A stretch of 64,000 nucleotides of DNA from assembly GCA_963681505.1 (NCBI GenBank), contig OY811971.1, forward strand, positions 4,731,545-4,795,544, given 5' to 3'. The DNA is from Eunapius fragilis. Lineage: Eukaryota; Porifera; Demospongiae; Spongillida; Spongillidae. The notes beneath the pieces are model-generated. The model did not search any database. It was not told the DNA's origin and saw only the letters and a program-made list of their open reading frames with translations. A program made the position numbers and the translations under genes. Of the stretch, positions 26,701 through 33,700 are shown in pieces. The first letter of the stretch is position 1. Each line of letters opens with the position of its first letter.

Positions 26701-27221
26701 CTTACACATACTGACCATATTTATGTACTGACCATACTTATATGTCACCACACATGTACTGACCATACTTATATGTCACCACACATGTACTGACCATACT
26801 TATATGTCACCACCACACATGTACAGACCATACTTATATGTCACCTCGTTGCTTACTTTCGGTATATAATAGTCACTGTTTCAACCATCTATGTACAGTT
26901 CCATCATCCTTGGACAGTGAACCATCATTACCACACCTCATGGAGAGAGTAGCACATGTGATACCTAACAAGTATGAAGAAATTGGTCTTCAACTTGGGC
27001 TCACTATGGCTGAGATCCAGGCAATTCATCCACTCCAGCAATGCTTGGAGGACTACTATAAAGCATTTAATGAGGTGTTTGGTGTTTGGAAAAAACGTGG
27101 ATCACCTCCTTACACTTGGGAGACACTCATTGGTGTGTTGAAGACAGAAAGCGTTGGTGAAGTCTCGTTAGCTGATGAGTTGACCACCTGGATCAAATCT
27201 CAGATATTCGTTGATCCATGA
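5673..27221 (+). CDS. Ankyrin-ROC-COR-death-domain protein (ROCO/DAPK-like), gene 1, 5' end not found
   Basis: Spliced exons: 5673-5771, 9037-9135, 16962-17060, 17985-18236, 18345-18395, 23921-25487, 25543-25617, 26899-27221 (stop TGA). All junctions have GT..AG and keep one frame. Order in the protein: three single-exon ankyrin repeats, further ankyrin sequence fused to a ROC P-loop (GNSGAGKST), switch II DLAGHHEYF, G4-like GTHTD, a COR domain of about 300 residues, a short linker and a C-terminal death domain. ROC-COR proteins are GTP-regulated dimers; with ankyrins and a death domain the layout recalls DAPK1 without its kinase. Cytoplasmic signalling or an apoptosis/innate sensor role is inferred. 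Upstream exons with the start codon are not identified. The ROC intron (18396-23920) contains a gypsy element and a foldback MITE. A paralogue follows at 33974-40923. Confidence 0.85.
5772..7289. other. Intron of gene 1, first part
   Basis: AT-rich intron without a supported gene. It holds a run of about 19 G at 6681-6699. Small open frames around 6560-6924 arise from the G tract and flanking purine-rich sequence and show no domain. Confidence 0.5.
7290..7525 (-). pseudogene. Decayed Helitron N-terminus (DPEKK repeat ORF)
   Basis: The minus strand gives TDPEKKANRTETATRL at about 7350-7405, and upstream EENKAKV at about 7440-7465. Both blocks match the start of the protein at 51389-51823 (EENKAKAR, DPEKKKASV). 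The start-codon context (CATTTTTGAAAAA on the plus strand, near 7499) also parallels 51821. Stops between blocks make it a pseudogene inside an intron of gene 1. Confidence 0.6.
7526..7921. other. Intron sequence with GGGGGAGGG-rich patches
   Basis: A G-rich patch at 7618-7632 and a mixed G/C patch at 7683-7709 (GGGGGAGGG, then CCCCCTCCC) suggest a worn inverted-repeat insertion, but ends cannot be fixed. No coding signal. Confidence 0.35.
7922..8477. mobile_element. Candidate TIR element (about 556 bp)
   Basis: Left end at about 7922-7968 (AGAAGTTTTTAAGACTCGG, then TTTACGACAGATGC) is found inverted at about 8425-8477 (GTCTGTCGTAAACCGCG, then TTAAAGAAGT). Arms are about 45-50 bases with some mismatches. 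The interior has no recognisable ORF, so this would be a non-autonomous element inserted in an intron of gene 1. Confidence 0.55.
8478..9036. other. Intron of gene 1, no further feature seen
   Basis: AT-rich sequence leading to the acceptor ...tccattag at 9036. A GGGGAGGGGAGGGG patch lies near 8838. Confidence 0.5.
9037..9135 (+). CDS. Gene 1 exon: ankyrin repeat (33 codons)
   Basis: 99 nt, phase 0 to phase 0, donor gtgggt. Starts EGWTSLMKAVLRGHDN and continues CVQLLLTRGAQVN. Same frame and same boundaries as the exons at 5673 and 16962. Confidence 0.85.
9136..10004. other. Intron of gene 1, no feature seen
   Basis: AT-rich; no exon with splice sites and ankyrin consensus, and no inverted repeat found by eye. 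Confidence 0.4.
10005..10613 (-). pseudogene. C-terminal fragment of a non-LTR retrotransposon polyprotein
   Basis: An open frame of about 200 codons on the minus strand contains HSAVNVIIHRALAAAHVPSR, then SGLYRSDGKRPDGVSIVPW, LLVWDATCPDTFAPSYSAL, and near the end GVFGP, KELGHRLKQVS and SVAIQRGNAASVLGTM. I recognise these blocks as the region after the reverse transcriptase in LINE-like elements common in sponge and cnidarian genomes (knowledge, not searched). The same family, represented by its RT, is at 55242-56130. No RT is attached here; a nested inverted repeat begins directly upstream. Confidence 0.65.
10621..10829. repeat. Nested inverted repeats (foldback insertion)
   Basis: Outer arms 10621-10647 and 10804-10829 match (AAAGAATTTGATTATCAG). 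Inner arms 10727-10758 and 10772-10803 (CCTAGAGTGGCATTCACTTG start) are 32 nt with two mismatches and a 13-base loop. The structure begins only a few bases from the LINE fragment and may have interrupted it. Confidence 0.8.
10830..12838. other. Intron of gene 1, no gene seen
   Basis: About 2 kb of AT-rich sequence. Several open frames of 60-70 codons exist but lack domains, splice context or compositional bias. Confidence 0.4.
12839..13551. mobile_element. Candidate TIR element (about 710 bp)
   Basis: GACCTTATTCGACCGCAAT at 12839 is repeated inverted at 13533-13551 (ATTGTGGTCGAATAAGGTC), and similarity continues inward for about 45 bases. The interior has a minus-strand frame of 64 codons (12885-13079) of unknown nature. 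No target-site duplication was recognised. Confidence 0.5.
13552..14299. other. Intron of gene 1, no feature seen
   Basis: AT-rich, no exon or repeat that I can support. Confidence 0.35.
14300..16263 (+). pseudogene. Broken coding region of unidentified transposon-like protein
   Basis: The plus strand has a chain of open segments that make sense together after several frame changes: CDVEQSEDDCATMHYQ (about 14510-14560), MLAAQQAHKMKQAVSEMDS (about 14721-14777), STAFMVFDFIQKF, GGNSYYGKKGMMWWGAGVY (about 14841-14896), an acidic stretch EEDSVEDSEEEEV (about 15009-15047), then 15686-16096 and 15997-16263 with basic residues near the end. The MDSSTAF..DF and YYGKKGM blocks resemble a pattern I associate with uncharacterised transposon proteins of cnidarians and sponges, but I cannot name the family. 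It lies in an intron of gene 1. Confidence 0.4.
16264..16961. other. Intron of gene 1, no feature seen
   Basis: AT-rich sequence ending in the acceptor ...gaaacag before the exon at 16962. Confidence 0.4.
16962..17060 (+). CDS. Gene 1 exon: ankyrin repeat (33 codons)
   Basis: 99 nt, phase 0 to 0, donor gtaagt. Reads DNWTPLMIASHRGHVKCVQL and continues LLEKGALVNDTNE, a near-consensus ankyrin repeat. Confidence 0.9.
17061..17984. other. Intron of gene 1
   Basis: No coding signal. Contains a worn half-copy of a foldback MITE (17697-17815) and ends at acceptor ...ttcacag. Confidence 0.5.
17697..17815. mobile_element. Degenerate half of a foldback MITE (family of 49823-50120)
   Basis: CTTGTTTACCTTCC, CTATATCCCACTAATTTTCTC and TTTACTTGTTTG follow the same order and spacing as the right arms of the copies at 29511-29792 and 49823-50120. 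Only the right arm is recognisable. Confidence 0.5.
17985..18236 (+). CDS. Gene 1 exon: ankyrin repeat plus ROC P-loop
   Basis: 252 nt (84 codons), phase 0 to 0. Begins KGNTALHLAAKKDQGSCVSA, an ankyrin repeat, then KGYTAIMVAQ (start of another), a helix, and DSYGKVVLCGNSGAGKSTLT, where GNSGAGKST is the G1/P-loop. Donor gtgaga. The paralogous exon in gene 2 is 38166-38441. Confidence 0.9.
18345..18395 (+). CDS. Gene 1 short ROC exon (17 codons)
   Basis: AIITRSKPMKQTTRFMR between acceptor ttttag and donor gtaagt, phase 0 to 0. It aligns with the 45-nt exon 38538-38582 of gene 2 (AILNFSKPTVTRLVK), which supports it despite its size. Confidence 0.75.
18396..19136. other. ROC intron of gene 1, before the retrotransposon
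   Basis: AT-rich, no exon. An exon-like patch near 18652-18709 was tested and rejected because gene 2 has no counterpart and the phase does not fit. Confidence 0.45.
19137..19266 (+). repeat. Possible 5' LTR of the gypsy element
   Basis: The stretch begins TGTTGC and ends CTCTTACA just before gag and contains a TATA-like CAGTATATAAG at 19190. No second copy exists in the window because the element is truncated, so the LTR ends are a guess. Confidence 0.4.
19280..20157 (+). pseudogene. gypsy gag with CCHC zinc knuckle
   Basis: 19280-19582 encodes a capsid-like start (FNGEKTSWPDWVTHFQHV, KLKWLRIQLTGKAHAAL). The frame shifts near 19560 into 19632-19856 (LADKAYPDLEE) and again to 19859 onward. 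CWNCGKRGHIARLC at about 20036-20077 is a CX2CX4HX4C knuckle that binds nucleic acid. Structural protein of the element; broken by frameshifts. Confidence 0.8.
20158..20600 (+). pseudogene. gypsy aspartic protease
   Basis: FFIDTGAAVSLIN at about 20248-20287 has the DTGA active site of retropepsins. After a TGA at 20341 the next frame continues GYFDIVLGNKKFG and AILGLDFLENHNC, the flap and the C-terminal GLDFL motif. Would process the polyprotein in an active element. Confidence 0.8.
21060..21640 (+). pseudogene. gypsy reverse transcriptase, catalytic box altered
   Basis: 21138-21551 gives WSSPVVLVKKKDGSVRFCVD, YRKVN, FTILDLASRYWQVEV (contains the first catalytic Asp) and FRMMPFGLCYAPATFQSLMD. 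A TGA at 21549 interrupts, then LVYLDEFIIVGTSFSEHL follows: the family's YLDD reads YLDE here. A stop and a catalytic change mean it is inactive. Confidence 0.88.
21641..22443 (+). pseudogene. gypsy connection and RNase H
   Basis: FLALANYYPKFVKNFAAIAK (thumb/connection), then RRFVLDTDASDIGIGAVLSQ with the RNase H catalytic Asp residues, KELLAAVEFIHHFRQYLLGR with the catalytic Glu, and TDHSSLVLL. A stop separates 21800-22093 from 22132-22443. Confidence 0.85.
22444..23230 (+). pseudogene. gypsy integrase, 3' truncated
   Basis: An H-H-C-C zinc-binding module (H near LHEGALSAHLGVEKM, then CSCCAVCCSRK) is followed by VAVDHFTKWAEAYRIPN, HSDQGRQFESELV and TPYHPQCNGIVE, the DDE core. The reading frame then runs into MITE sequence. 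One frame change falls in the region of the first catalytic Asp (DILGPLPE lies in another frame at about 22930). Confidence 0.87.
23231..23475. mobile_element. Foldback MITE, copy A (left end missing)
   Basis: Arms 23231-23316 and 23341-23426 are inverted copies of 86 bases (AATAGTCCTATATTTAGCAC in the left arm). The right arm continues to about 23475 with CTATATCCCACCAACTTTCTC and TTTTTATTTACTTG, matching the ends of complete copies, but the left counterpart is absent: integrase sequence abuts at 23230. Confidence 0.8.
23476..23920. other. Rest of ROC intron
   Basis: AT-rich, no feature; ends with acceptor ctcattttag. Confidence 0.5.
23921..25487 (+). CDS. Gene 1 exon: ROC core and COR domain
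   Basis: 1567 nt, enters in phase 0 and leaves in phase 1 (GAG|gttaga). Residues about 1-170 of the exon hold RLFGRQDVVESLTAG, VVYDLAGHHEYFSSHCAFLE (switch II, Gln replaced by His), YWSTMIDG and VIVVGTHTDML (G4-like). The rest is COR: LSEKGLIVFIPCEDPLHSW, MIHFELCQEVDLS, FFPALVSVDKPS, FLHVLLHRLPYEFALP and GIKWLSETGVTTIVEMDEML. Aligns throughout with the 1570-nt exon of gene 2. Confidence 0.93.
25543..25617 (+). CDS. Gene 1 linker exon (75 nt)
   Basis: Follows a 55-base intron (25488-25542). Phase 1 to phase 1. Encodes a Ser/Pro/Gln-rich linker (SLCVIPSISSQPSDQVDQIV) between COR and the death domain. Confidence 0.7.
25618..26898. other. Last intron of gene 1
   Basis: Holds two near-identical 35-base direct copies of AAGATATGCCACCTTGATAG at 25701 and 25932 and a minisatellite at 26640-26850. 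A minus-strand frame (25691-26029) covers the direct repeats and has no recognisable domain. Confidence 0.6.
26640..26850. repeat. Minisatellite in last intron of gene 1
   Basis: Tandem units of about 30-36 bases built from CATACTTATATGTCACC and ACACATGTACTGAC. At least four well-conserved units end at about 26846. Confidence 0.85.
26899..27221 (+). CDS. Gene 1 terminal exon: death domain
   Basis: Acceptor atgtacag; enters in phase 1, stop TGA 27219-27221. Encodes a six-helix death-fold segment: LMERVAHVIPNKYEEIGLQL, GLTMAEIQAI, YYKAFNEVFGVWKKRG, YTWETLIGVLKTESVGEVSL. Death domains recruit other death-domain proteins. The domain ends the protein, as in DAPK1. Confidence 0.88.
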
Positions 27222-27440
27222 ATTTCAAACTGTGAACAATGTATTATATATACGTAGGAGTATGATTGATTTGTGCCGGTGCCATATGATTTATTTTTGA
27301 CATTGGATGTGAGATGGGAGAAAGCCTGTGTGAAAGAGGGAAGGTGTGGGGTAGTTAGGAGTGTGTTACAGAAGTGTCAATTCCAAACGACGAGAGGAAT
27401 ACCTCCAAAATCGAGGGAGCTGAGTCCTCTATATATTATT

Positions 27441-27692
27441 TGGGACAGTATCCAGCAGAATCACCCTTCTGGCTAGTTTTTCAAGTTTTCAAATTTTTTG
27501 ATTTTCCTTGAACACCAATGAGCTTCTGTCAAATGGTCCTTACGCATCCTAAATCGGACTATCCATTACAAAGTTATTAGGCACTGAATTTATAATTAGC
27601 CATACATTTCAATGCGAGCGTTACTTTTCTTTTGCTTGTTCTGGAAATTTTGAAAAAGTACCATAAGGGTGATTTAGCTGGACACTGTCCCA
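27441..27692. mobile_element. Complete MITE (TGGGACAGT family)
   Basis: Ends TGGGACAGTATCCAGC and GCTGGACACTGTCCCA are inverted and similarity continues inward about 45 bases. TATT flanks both ends (27437-27440 and 27693-27696), a possible 4-bp target-site duplication. The interior (TAATGGATAGTCCGATTTAG in reverse) is shared with the truncated copy at 2591-2771. Confidence 0.85.
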
Positions 27693-27730
27693 TATTAGGA
27701 TAGGGCAAGGGGGCGCCATTCGGCAGCCGC

Positions 27731-27960
27731 GAATACGTTGTTGCTTTCGGCATATTCAAACCAGTGGGAGGGTGGGTGCTGTCCCCTTCCGGCCGATTCA
27801 ACCAGTTGGGGGTTGCTGTCCACAGTTGGCCGATTCAACCAGCGAGGTAGGGGTGAGGGGGGGGGGGGGGGGGGCGGAGGTGCTGTCCACTTTCGGCAGA
27901 TTCAACCAGTGGGCGGTGGATGCTGTCCGATTTCAGCCAGTTCAGCCAGTTGGAGGTGCG
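27731..27960. repeat. GC-rich minisatellite
   Basis: Repeated GTGCTGTCC, CGGCCGATTCAACCAG and GGGAGG-like blocks, about 35-50 bases per unit, roughly five worn units, interrupted by a run of about 18 G near 27858. It lies about 0.5 kb past the stop of gene 1. Confidence 0.7.
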
Positions 27961-28285
27961 CATGTATGGAAACTTTTATTACACGGGTGGGAGGGATGAG
28001 GGTGCTTTATCCCCATGTACCTACACCACCCCTTCCTCCTTTTCTTATACCTCCTCTTGTTCCTTCTCATCCCTTCAGTTATTTGATGTACAGCATCGAG
28101 AAGTCATAACTTCAGCTATTCTTCTAGGTATGCAGTTAGAGTGTACATTATTGTATTGAATTATTATTATTATATTTTAAGGCCATATGAGAAGTTTCGC
28201 TAGAAACTTCCATATAGGATTTGACACTGACAATGAATCTCATTAAAAATACGCGACCCGTCTCTAACAAGACCCCTGACGATTG

Positions 28286-28516
28286 CAGTGGCGTAGGAAA
28301 AGAGGGGGGGGGGTCATGCCCCCAACTTTTACACCAGCGATACTACAGTGTATCTATTCATACTATATAAAAACAAAGCAAAACCTTCCTTTTGCTCAGA
28401 CTGTTTCGATGTATTATTCACGAATCACTGAACCTACCTAAATTAGTCCTTCACAACCATCATAGTTTGCCCCCCCTTCCCCCCCCCCCACTTTTAAACT
28501 CCTTCCTACGCCACTG
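28286..28516. mobile_element. MITE with CAGTGGCGTAGGAA termini
   Basis: 14-bp inverted ends CAGTGGCGTAGGAA / TTCCTACGCCACTG. The 5 bases GATTG occur directly at both outer sides, a likely target duplication. G-rich and C-rich tracts lie just inside each end. CAGTGGCGTAG termini are familiar from hAT-like MITEs, though hAT duplications are usually 8 bp. Confidence 0.85.
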
Positions 28517-28951
28517 GATTGGATCTTTTAGCTTGTTACAGCGAAGTACAAGTTAAAAATGAGCAGTTTCTTCTAAGTTTTATGTCACAGAACCGCGCGG
28601 TTGTAGAGAACAAGAGGGTACTGCACAGTCCGGACCATGGTCTCCTTGGCAACGCATAATTTTAAACAATGAAAATTACTCCTATAGCTGGAAGAGCCGC
28701 TTTCATATAACATAGTCGATGATATATATATTTTGGTAAACAATCGACAATACGAACTATGTAAGACGCATGATTAGATGAAATGTAAAATGTATAAATA
28801 GCGAACAACTAGAGCAAACACTTACGAGCGAAACGACGTATGAAATGCCTTCAAGTTCGTGACGATGTTTAGAATCGGCACGGGCATCCTATAGCGATAC
28901 ATAAAATTCACAGTGATTTCAGTGATTTGGGTATGAACAAAAATCAAGGAA
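28517..28951. other. Intergenic, no feature seen
   Basis: AT-rich spacer between two MITEs without coding signal. Confidence 0.4.
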
Positions 28952-29232
28952 ACAAGTAACTAAAAACAATTCTTAACGAGAAAGTTGGTGGTATAAAGGA
29001 TTTGAAGGCAATTGGTGGTGTAAAACGCAAGCTTATCAGAATTAAGGGAAAATGTATAGTATAACACATTTCTAAGGCATCACCATGTGTTGTTTGTGTG
29101 CTAAATATAGGACTATTACATTTTCCCTTCTGATAAGATCTAGACCTTGTTTCCTTGCTTTTAACACCACCAATTGCCTTCAAACCTATATACTACCAAC
29201 ATTCTCGTAGAGAATGTTTTTAGTTACTTTTA
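28952..29232. mobile_element. Foldback MITE, copy B
   Basis: Left end ACAAGTAACTAAAAACA, then GAGAAAGTTGGTGG, is inverted at the right end (CATTCTCGTAGAGAATG, TTTTTAGTTACTT). Internal blocks GATTTGAAGGCAATTGGTGG and CCACCAATTGCCTTCAAA match as an inverted pair. Same family as 29511-29792 and 49823-50120. Confidence 0.85.
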
Positions 29233-29510
29233 ATTATCATTGTTTCTATATACATGGTTATTGGAACAATTAATGGTATCAAAGGAATCCAGTCTATAGA
29301 GTTAATGGACATTGATCAAAGAGATTGACAAAAGCTCCAGCTCCTCAACATAAGCATTGCAAATTCACCATTTATTGCATCACATGCGGCATGTGTTTTG
29401 CTTGTATATGCATCATGTATGTATTCACTGAGTATGCACAATGGATTTATAATTTATATAATTCATCACTCTCCCTTTATTACATGTGGCACCTTGAAAT
29501 AAACTTACAA

Positions 29511-29792
29511 CAAAGTAAATAAAAAAATATTCTCTATGAGAAAGTTGGTGGCATATAGGATTTGAAGGCAATGGTGGTGTAAAAAGGAAGGAAAAATGGG
29601 TCTAATAATAAGGGAAAATGGAATAGGCACATGAACAACATACTATATCCTACATATAGAAATGTGCTAAATATAGGACTATTCCACTTTCCCATATTTT
29701 TAGACCCTTGCTTCCATCCTATTTACACCACCATTGCCTTCAAATCCTATATGCCACCAACTTTCTCATAGAGAATGTTTTTTGTTTACTTG
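29511..29792. mobile_element. Foldback MITE, copy C
   Basis: Inverted arms from CAAAGTAAATAAAAAAATAT and GAGAAAGTTGGTGGCATATA to CATAGAGAATG and TTTGTTTACTTG. Lies 278 bases right of copy B in the same spacer. Confidence 0.87.
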
Positions 29793-29892
29793 TTCCATTG
29801 ATTTTTATTCATACCCGATTATGAGCCGTAGCATGTTAAGTAATCCATCGTGATATGAGAGGGAGGTTGTAAACGTACGACATACCTTTGAG

Positions 29893-30243
29893 CTACCTTA
29901 ACTTATTTCGCTGAGCGAGATGCACGTTCAGGACTATGGCAATATCGCTGTCTTTTAGCAGCCCGTTCCTTTTCAGGATCTGCTCGATACCTTGCACGTC
30001 GAGAGGTCCGTTCCTTTTGAGCATCTGCTCGATACCTTGCGCGTCGAGAGGTCCGTTTCTTTTCAGGCTCTGCTCGATAGTTTTCACGTTGAGAGGCCCG
30101 TTTCTTTTTAGGCTCTGCTTTGTAGTTCCGCTCCGGCTGAATTTATTACGTCGAGTTTTGAGGTACTTTGATCGTCGTTTGGCTTTCTTCTTTTCCTGAC
30201 GTGAAGGCATTTTTACAAAGAGCGTCAAACCTACAACGATCAA
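29893..30243 (-). pseudogene. Helitron N-terminus (DPEKE repeat ORF), frameshifted
   Basis: The minus-strand frame starts MPSRQEKKKAKRRSKYLK like the copy at 51823, then runs out of frame. The neighbouring frame gives PEKKRTSRRARYRADAQKE, RARYRADPEKE and RAAKRQRYCHSPERA, the true repeat sequence, ending at TAA. One early frameshift separates start and repeats. Lys/Arg/Glu-rich, probably a charged helical N-terminus of the Helitron protein. The rest of the element is absent. Confidence 0.75.
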
Positions 30244-30312
30244 AGAACAAGAATGATTATAGTTCGCACGTGCACGTTATTAAAAACATATTTGCAAAAC
30301 ATGCCACAGTTA

Positions 30313-30593
30313 ATTACCACTACCTGTAGTGCCCAGACCGTACACATTTGATTACATCATGTATAATGCTAGTACTTCGTATTAAGAGCGAAGTTATCCG
30401 AGTCGTGTCAGTGCAGTAAGCTTAACTATACGTGATTTGCTAATAATTTAATTACCACTACCTGTAGTGCCCAGACCGTACACATTTGATTGCATCATGT
30501 ATACTACTAGTACTAGTACTTTGTATAAAGAGCGAAGTATGATCTATCCGAGTCGTGTCAGTGCAGTAAGCTTAACTATTCGTGATTTGCTAA
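30313..30593. repeat. Tandem duplication, about 140 bp x 2
   Basis: 30313-30450 and 30451-30593 both begin ATTACCACTACCTGTAGTGC and end in CGTGATTTGCTAA, with a few differences (one copy has extra TAGTAC units). Confidence 0.92.
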
Positions 30594-31059
30594 CACAACC
30601 ACCGATATATGTCATGATGCATATGCAAGCGAGAATGCCAACGAATTTTGAAGCCATTGGTGTGATTTTCATTTCTCAAAAGTGTTCCTATTATGCGTGG
30701 TCAAAAAGAAGAACGAGAAATACGTGGGACTGGGTACGAGTTTGGAAAATAGTTTTGCTCTCTGTTTTTAATTTTGACATCAAACAAACACGAAACTGCT
30801 TGTTGTTGCCTTCATGTACGATGACGACAACAAGGTAAGCCATCCGCTAGTCAGGAGTCTTTTTAGAAGCGGGTTGCGTTTTTTTAATGACTTCATAATC
30901 GGGGTCAAATGAGAGTTACGTTAGTAATCGAGAGTTCTCTCGATTACTAACGTAACTCTCGATTATAATATTTAATTGTAAATACCAAGCCAGACACATT
31001 GTCCTCCTGCTGTAGAAAAATAAAGTTAGGGCAGATTTTGCGTGTTAAGTTAACTATGA
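30594..31059. other. Spacer with a perfect palindrome
   Basis: No gene. Contains the palindrome at 30911-30960. Confidence 0.5.
30911..30960. repeat. Perfect palindrome, 24-nt arms
   Basis: GAGAGTTACGTTAGTAATCG plus AGAG, a 2-base centre, then the exact reverse complement. Stable cruciform potential. Confidence 0.95.
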
Positions 31060-31205
31060 TCTGAATAGAAGACCGTTTTTGGCAGGGCAAGACCATTTTG
31101 GCGGACAAATATGGTCCGGGTGGAGCAATTTTGCGACCAAAACTAAAGTGGTCCTCCGGACCACTTTTAGGTAGGACCGTACCACTTTTGCCATGATAAC
31201 GCCCC
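31060..31205. mobile_element. GGTCC-rich terminal fragment, transposon-like
   Basis: Spaced GGTCCG/CGGACC words (TATGGTCCGGGTGG, GGTCCTCCGGACCAC) resemble the sub-terminal regions of the integrase transposon at 46029-49354. No partner end or coding part is present, so this would be a solo end or a short derivative. Confidence 0.35.
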
Positions 31206-31255
31206 CAAGGAGTAAACAAAAATTATACGACAATAAACTACAGTATTAAAATTAT

Positions 31256-32060
31256 GGGAGGTGAACACAGCCATAATTATGCTCGTTTGTATTTTACTTT
31301 TTGATGCTTACGGTAAAAAAAGTTCGTGTCACGGGTGAAATATATATTTTTCGTATTATATATATACTAGCGTGTCCCCGTGAAAAATCACGGGCTGATT
31401 ATTCGTCTCGCTATTCATTTGCCAGATGAACAGTTGGTCTACCTTCTAGCTCCTCTTTCTTAATTGTTTTACCCAATGTTGCATATATAATCTATCACCT
31501 GTTCTAACATACGGTTACTACGCAACCTCAATAACATGCCCGCGCAATTTCAGATAGTAACTACATGTTCTCGGCCTGTACAATGAGACTTGTAGAGTGG
31601 GGATTCTGGATCGAACCATCTTTTTCTCCAGCCCTTATTGTCGTCGCTGGTACGCAGTTATCCTTGTTCACGAGTCAACCTTGCGTTGTTTTTGGAGGGG
31701 AGGGGGAATCTGTTTTAGACAGAGTCTTGCCAAAGATGGCGCGGCGCGTTCACACGTACTGCACCCGGTAATGAAGGTTGGATGCATTTCTGATAAACAA
31801 AAGACAAAGTTTTCATGCAGCTTCCAACACGCATATACCTTACAGCTGCTCTCAACTTTGTTACAACGCACTGCTATTGATAAGACGGCCTCCCCGTTGA
31901 AACCACTTGTTCCATTTATAGAACGCTTCCCGTGTCCCTCCGTAAAACGTGTAAAAAAATACGAAAAATATATATTTCATCCGTGACACGAACTTTTTTT
32001 TTACCGTAAGCATCAAAAGTAAAATATAAATGAGCATAATTATGGCGGTGTTCACCTCCC
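31256..32060. mobile_element. Non-autonomous TIR element, about 805 bp
   Basis: The first about 100 bases (GGGAGGTGAACAC, AGTTCGTGTCACGG) return inverted at 31962-32060 (CCGTGACACGAACTT, GTGTTCACCTCCC). The interior of roughly 600 bases shows no transposase; small frames there have no domain. Confidence 0.9.
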
Positions 32061-33479
32061 GTAGAATCCTGTTTTGACTATTAATTCAAATGTTTTACTC
32101 CATCTATTACAGCGTTGTAAAATATATTGCGCATTGTTGATTAGCGCCATCACTGCTTTGCAGTACTACATGCTCCGCAGATATGAATATGTCATTAATT
32201 CACATGTTTATACCTGCTCCAGGGGGTTGAAGTTTAACTAACCATCACCATTTTCAAATTCCAAATTTGTACTCTAACGTTATCTTTTTAAAGAATACAC
32301 AAGAAGCATGATCTGTTTTCATATATGTTCCCCAGGAGTTGATGTGTCTCAAAAATACAGATGTGGTGTGGCAGCTTTTTAAATAACAGTGATGCATCAT
32401 CATAGTGTTTGCGACATACACTGCACGTGATTTCATGACAATTGGTAACTCAATTGGTATGCCCTTATCTTTTGCAGAATTTATCTCGTGAGGCAATGCA
32501 GCTGGTTTTGGATTGTGATGCCCATACCAACCACTGAAGCAAGGTGCTGCAGCCCGAGGTCAGACTAGTGTCTATTTGCTGTATTCAGTTGCTTTGTACT
32601 TCATCAAGATAAAAATGTGTATAATAATTGACTGAGCAAATGGTTGCTTAGACAATCCATGGTAAAGTACATCATACTAATAAGTGATGTTGATGTTGAT
32701 GTTGATGTTGATGTATTTCTATGTAGGCTGGGGTACAAGGATTAAGAAGTAGTTTTTAAAAATACATGAAGTTCACAAACTGGTATTTTGAACAATGGGA
32801 ATAAAAATCTGGACAAACTGGTTTTTGCGAATATCAAAATGACATGAAAAATGGTCACACTGTACAGTTATGGTTCCCTAGTAGCACCATAACACAACCT
32901 TTCCGTCCAAATCAGCAGGAAATTCATTCACTGCATGTCTTTACCATCAGATTTCAGTGGCAAGTCAAGATGTTTTTTCTCTGCACACATACAACCTTAC
33001 TTGTTCTTGATGTCGATATCAATGCCAGGATGGGACAGGAGTACCCTTGCACAGCCAACCACATATGCATACACGTAATAATACCGCTATGGTATCATCC
33101 ACCATTTTAACATTCGCCTGCATGTGACCAATCAAATTAAAAGCTCAGATCAACTCCTGATCTGTATAATGTCTCAATTCACAAATGTCATCCATGATTA
33201 GAATTTTCCAACCGCATGTGTAGAAAAAAAAATTGTTGTTTGGCTGATAATGGATGTTTTGCATGGGCATGAGAGAGTACATCTCAGTAACGGTTGTACA
33301 CATTTCGCTGCTATTGCATTTGGATTCAGTACTGAGGCTACCTCCTTAGTCCTTACCCTTGTATCTTTTAAATGTCTGGCTTACTCATTTTAACGAAGTG
33401 ACCTCTATCATCATCATAAGTACACAAGTTTTGTCGTACATGAGGGCCATAGTTTCCAGATCAATAGGATCAAGAATGA
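32061..33479. other. Intergenic spacer
   Basis: AT-rich without supported gene. A short hexanucleotide array TGATGT x about 5 lies at 32687-32713. Confidence 0.45.
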
Positions 33480-33700
33480 AGTCATCGGCATCTCATGGAC
33501 ATTGCTCTGCGTGAGTTTGATTGGAAGAGCATAGGGCAACGCCTCCTAGTCCATGAGCAGGATGTAGCAGACATTGGAGGGATGAACCTCCAGGAGGGAG
33601 AGAGCGCTGGAGGTGTGGCATTGTCAGTAGGGAAGTGGTGCCTCCTACATTGATAAATGTTCTGGAACGTTGGAGAAAAGAGTAACTGCTGAAAATATGA
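33480..33700 (+). pseudogene. Degenerate death-fold domain
   Basis: Plus strand reads LMDIALREFDWKSIGQRLLV, HEQDVADIGG, the helix 1-3 pattern of a death-fold domain. After a frame change it reads TLINVLERWRKE, like its last helices. Stops (TGATAA near 33651) break it. It lies just upstream of gene 2, so it may be the end of a lost neighbouring paralogue. Assignment is by pattern only. Confidence 0.4.

Noticed and set aside
28070-28128. Splice-like exon (LFDVQHREVITSAILL) between cccttcag and gtatgc after gene 1
   Set aside because: Lies past the stop of gene 1, no domain and no neighbouring exon to join; probably chance.
29936-30199. Plus-strand frame of 87 codons rich in Phe/Leu/Cys
   Set aside because: Antisense shadow of the Helitron DPEKE repeats.
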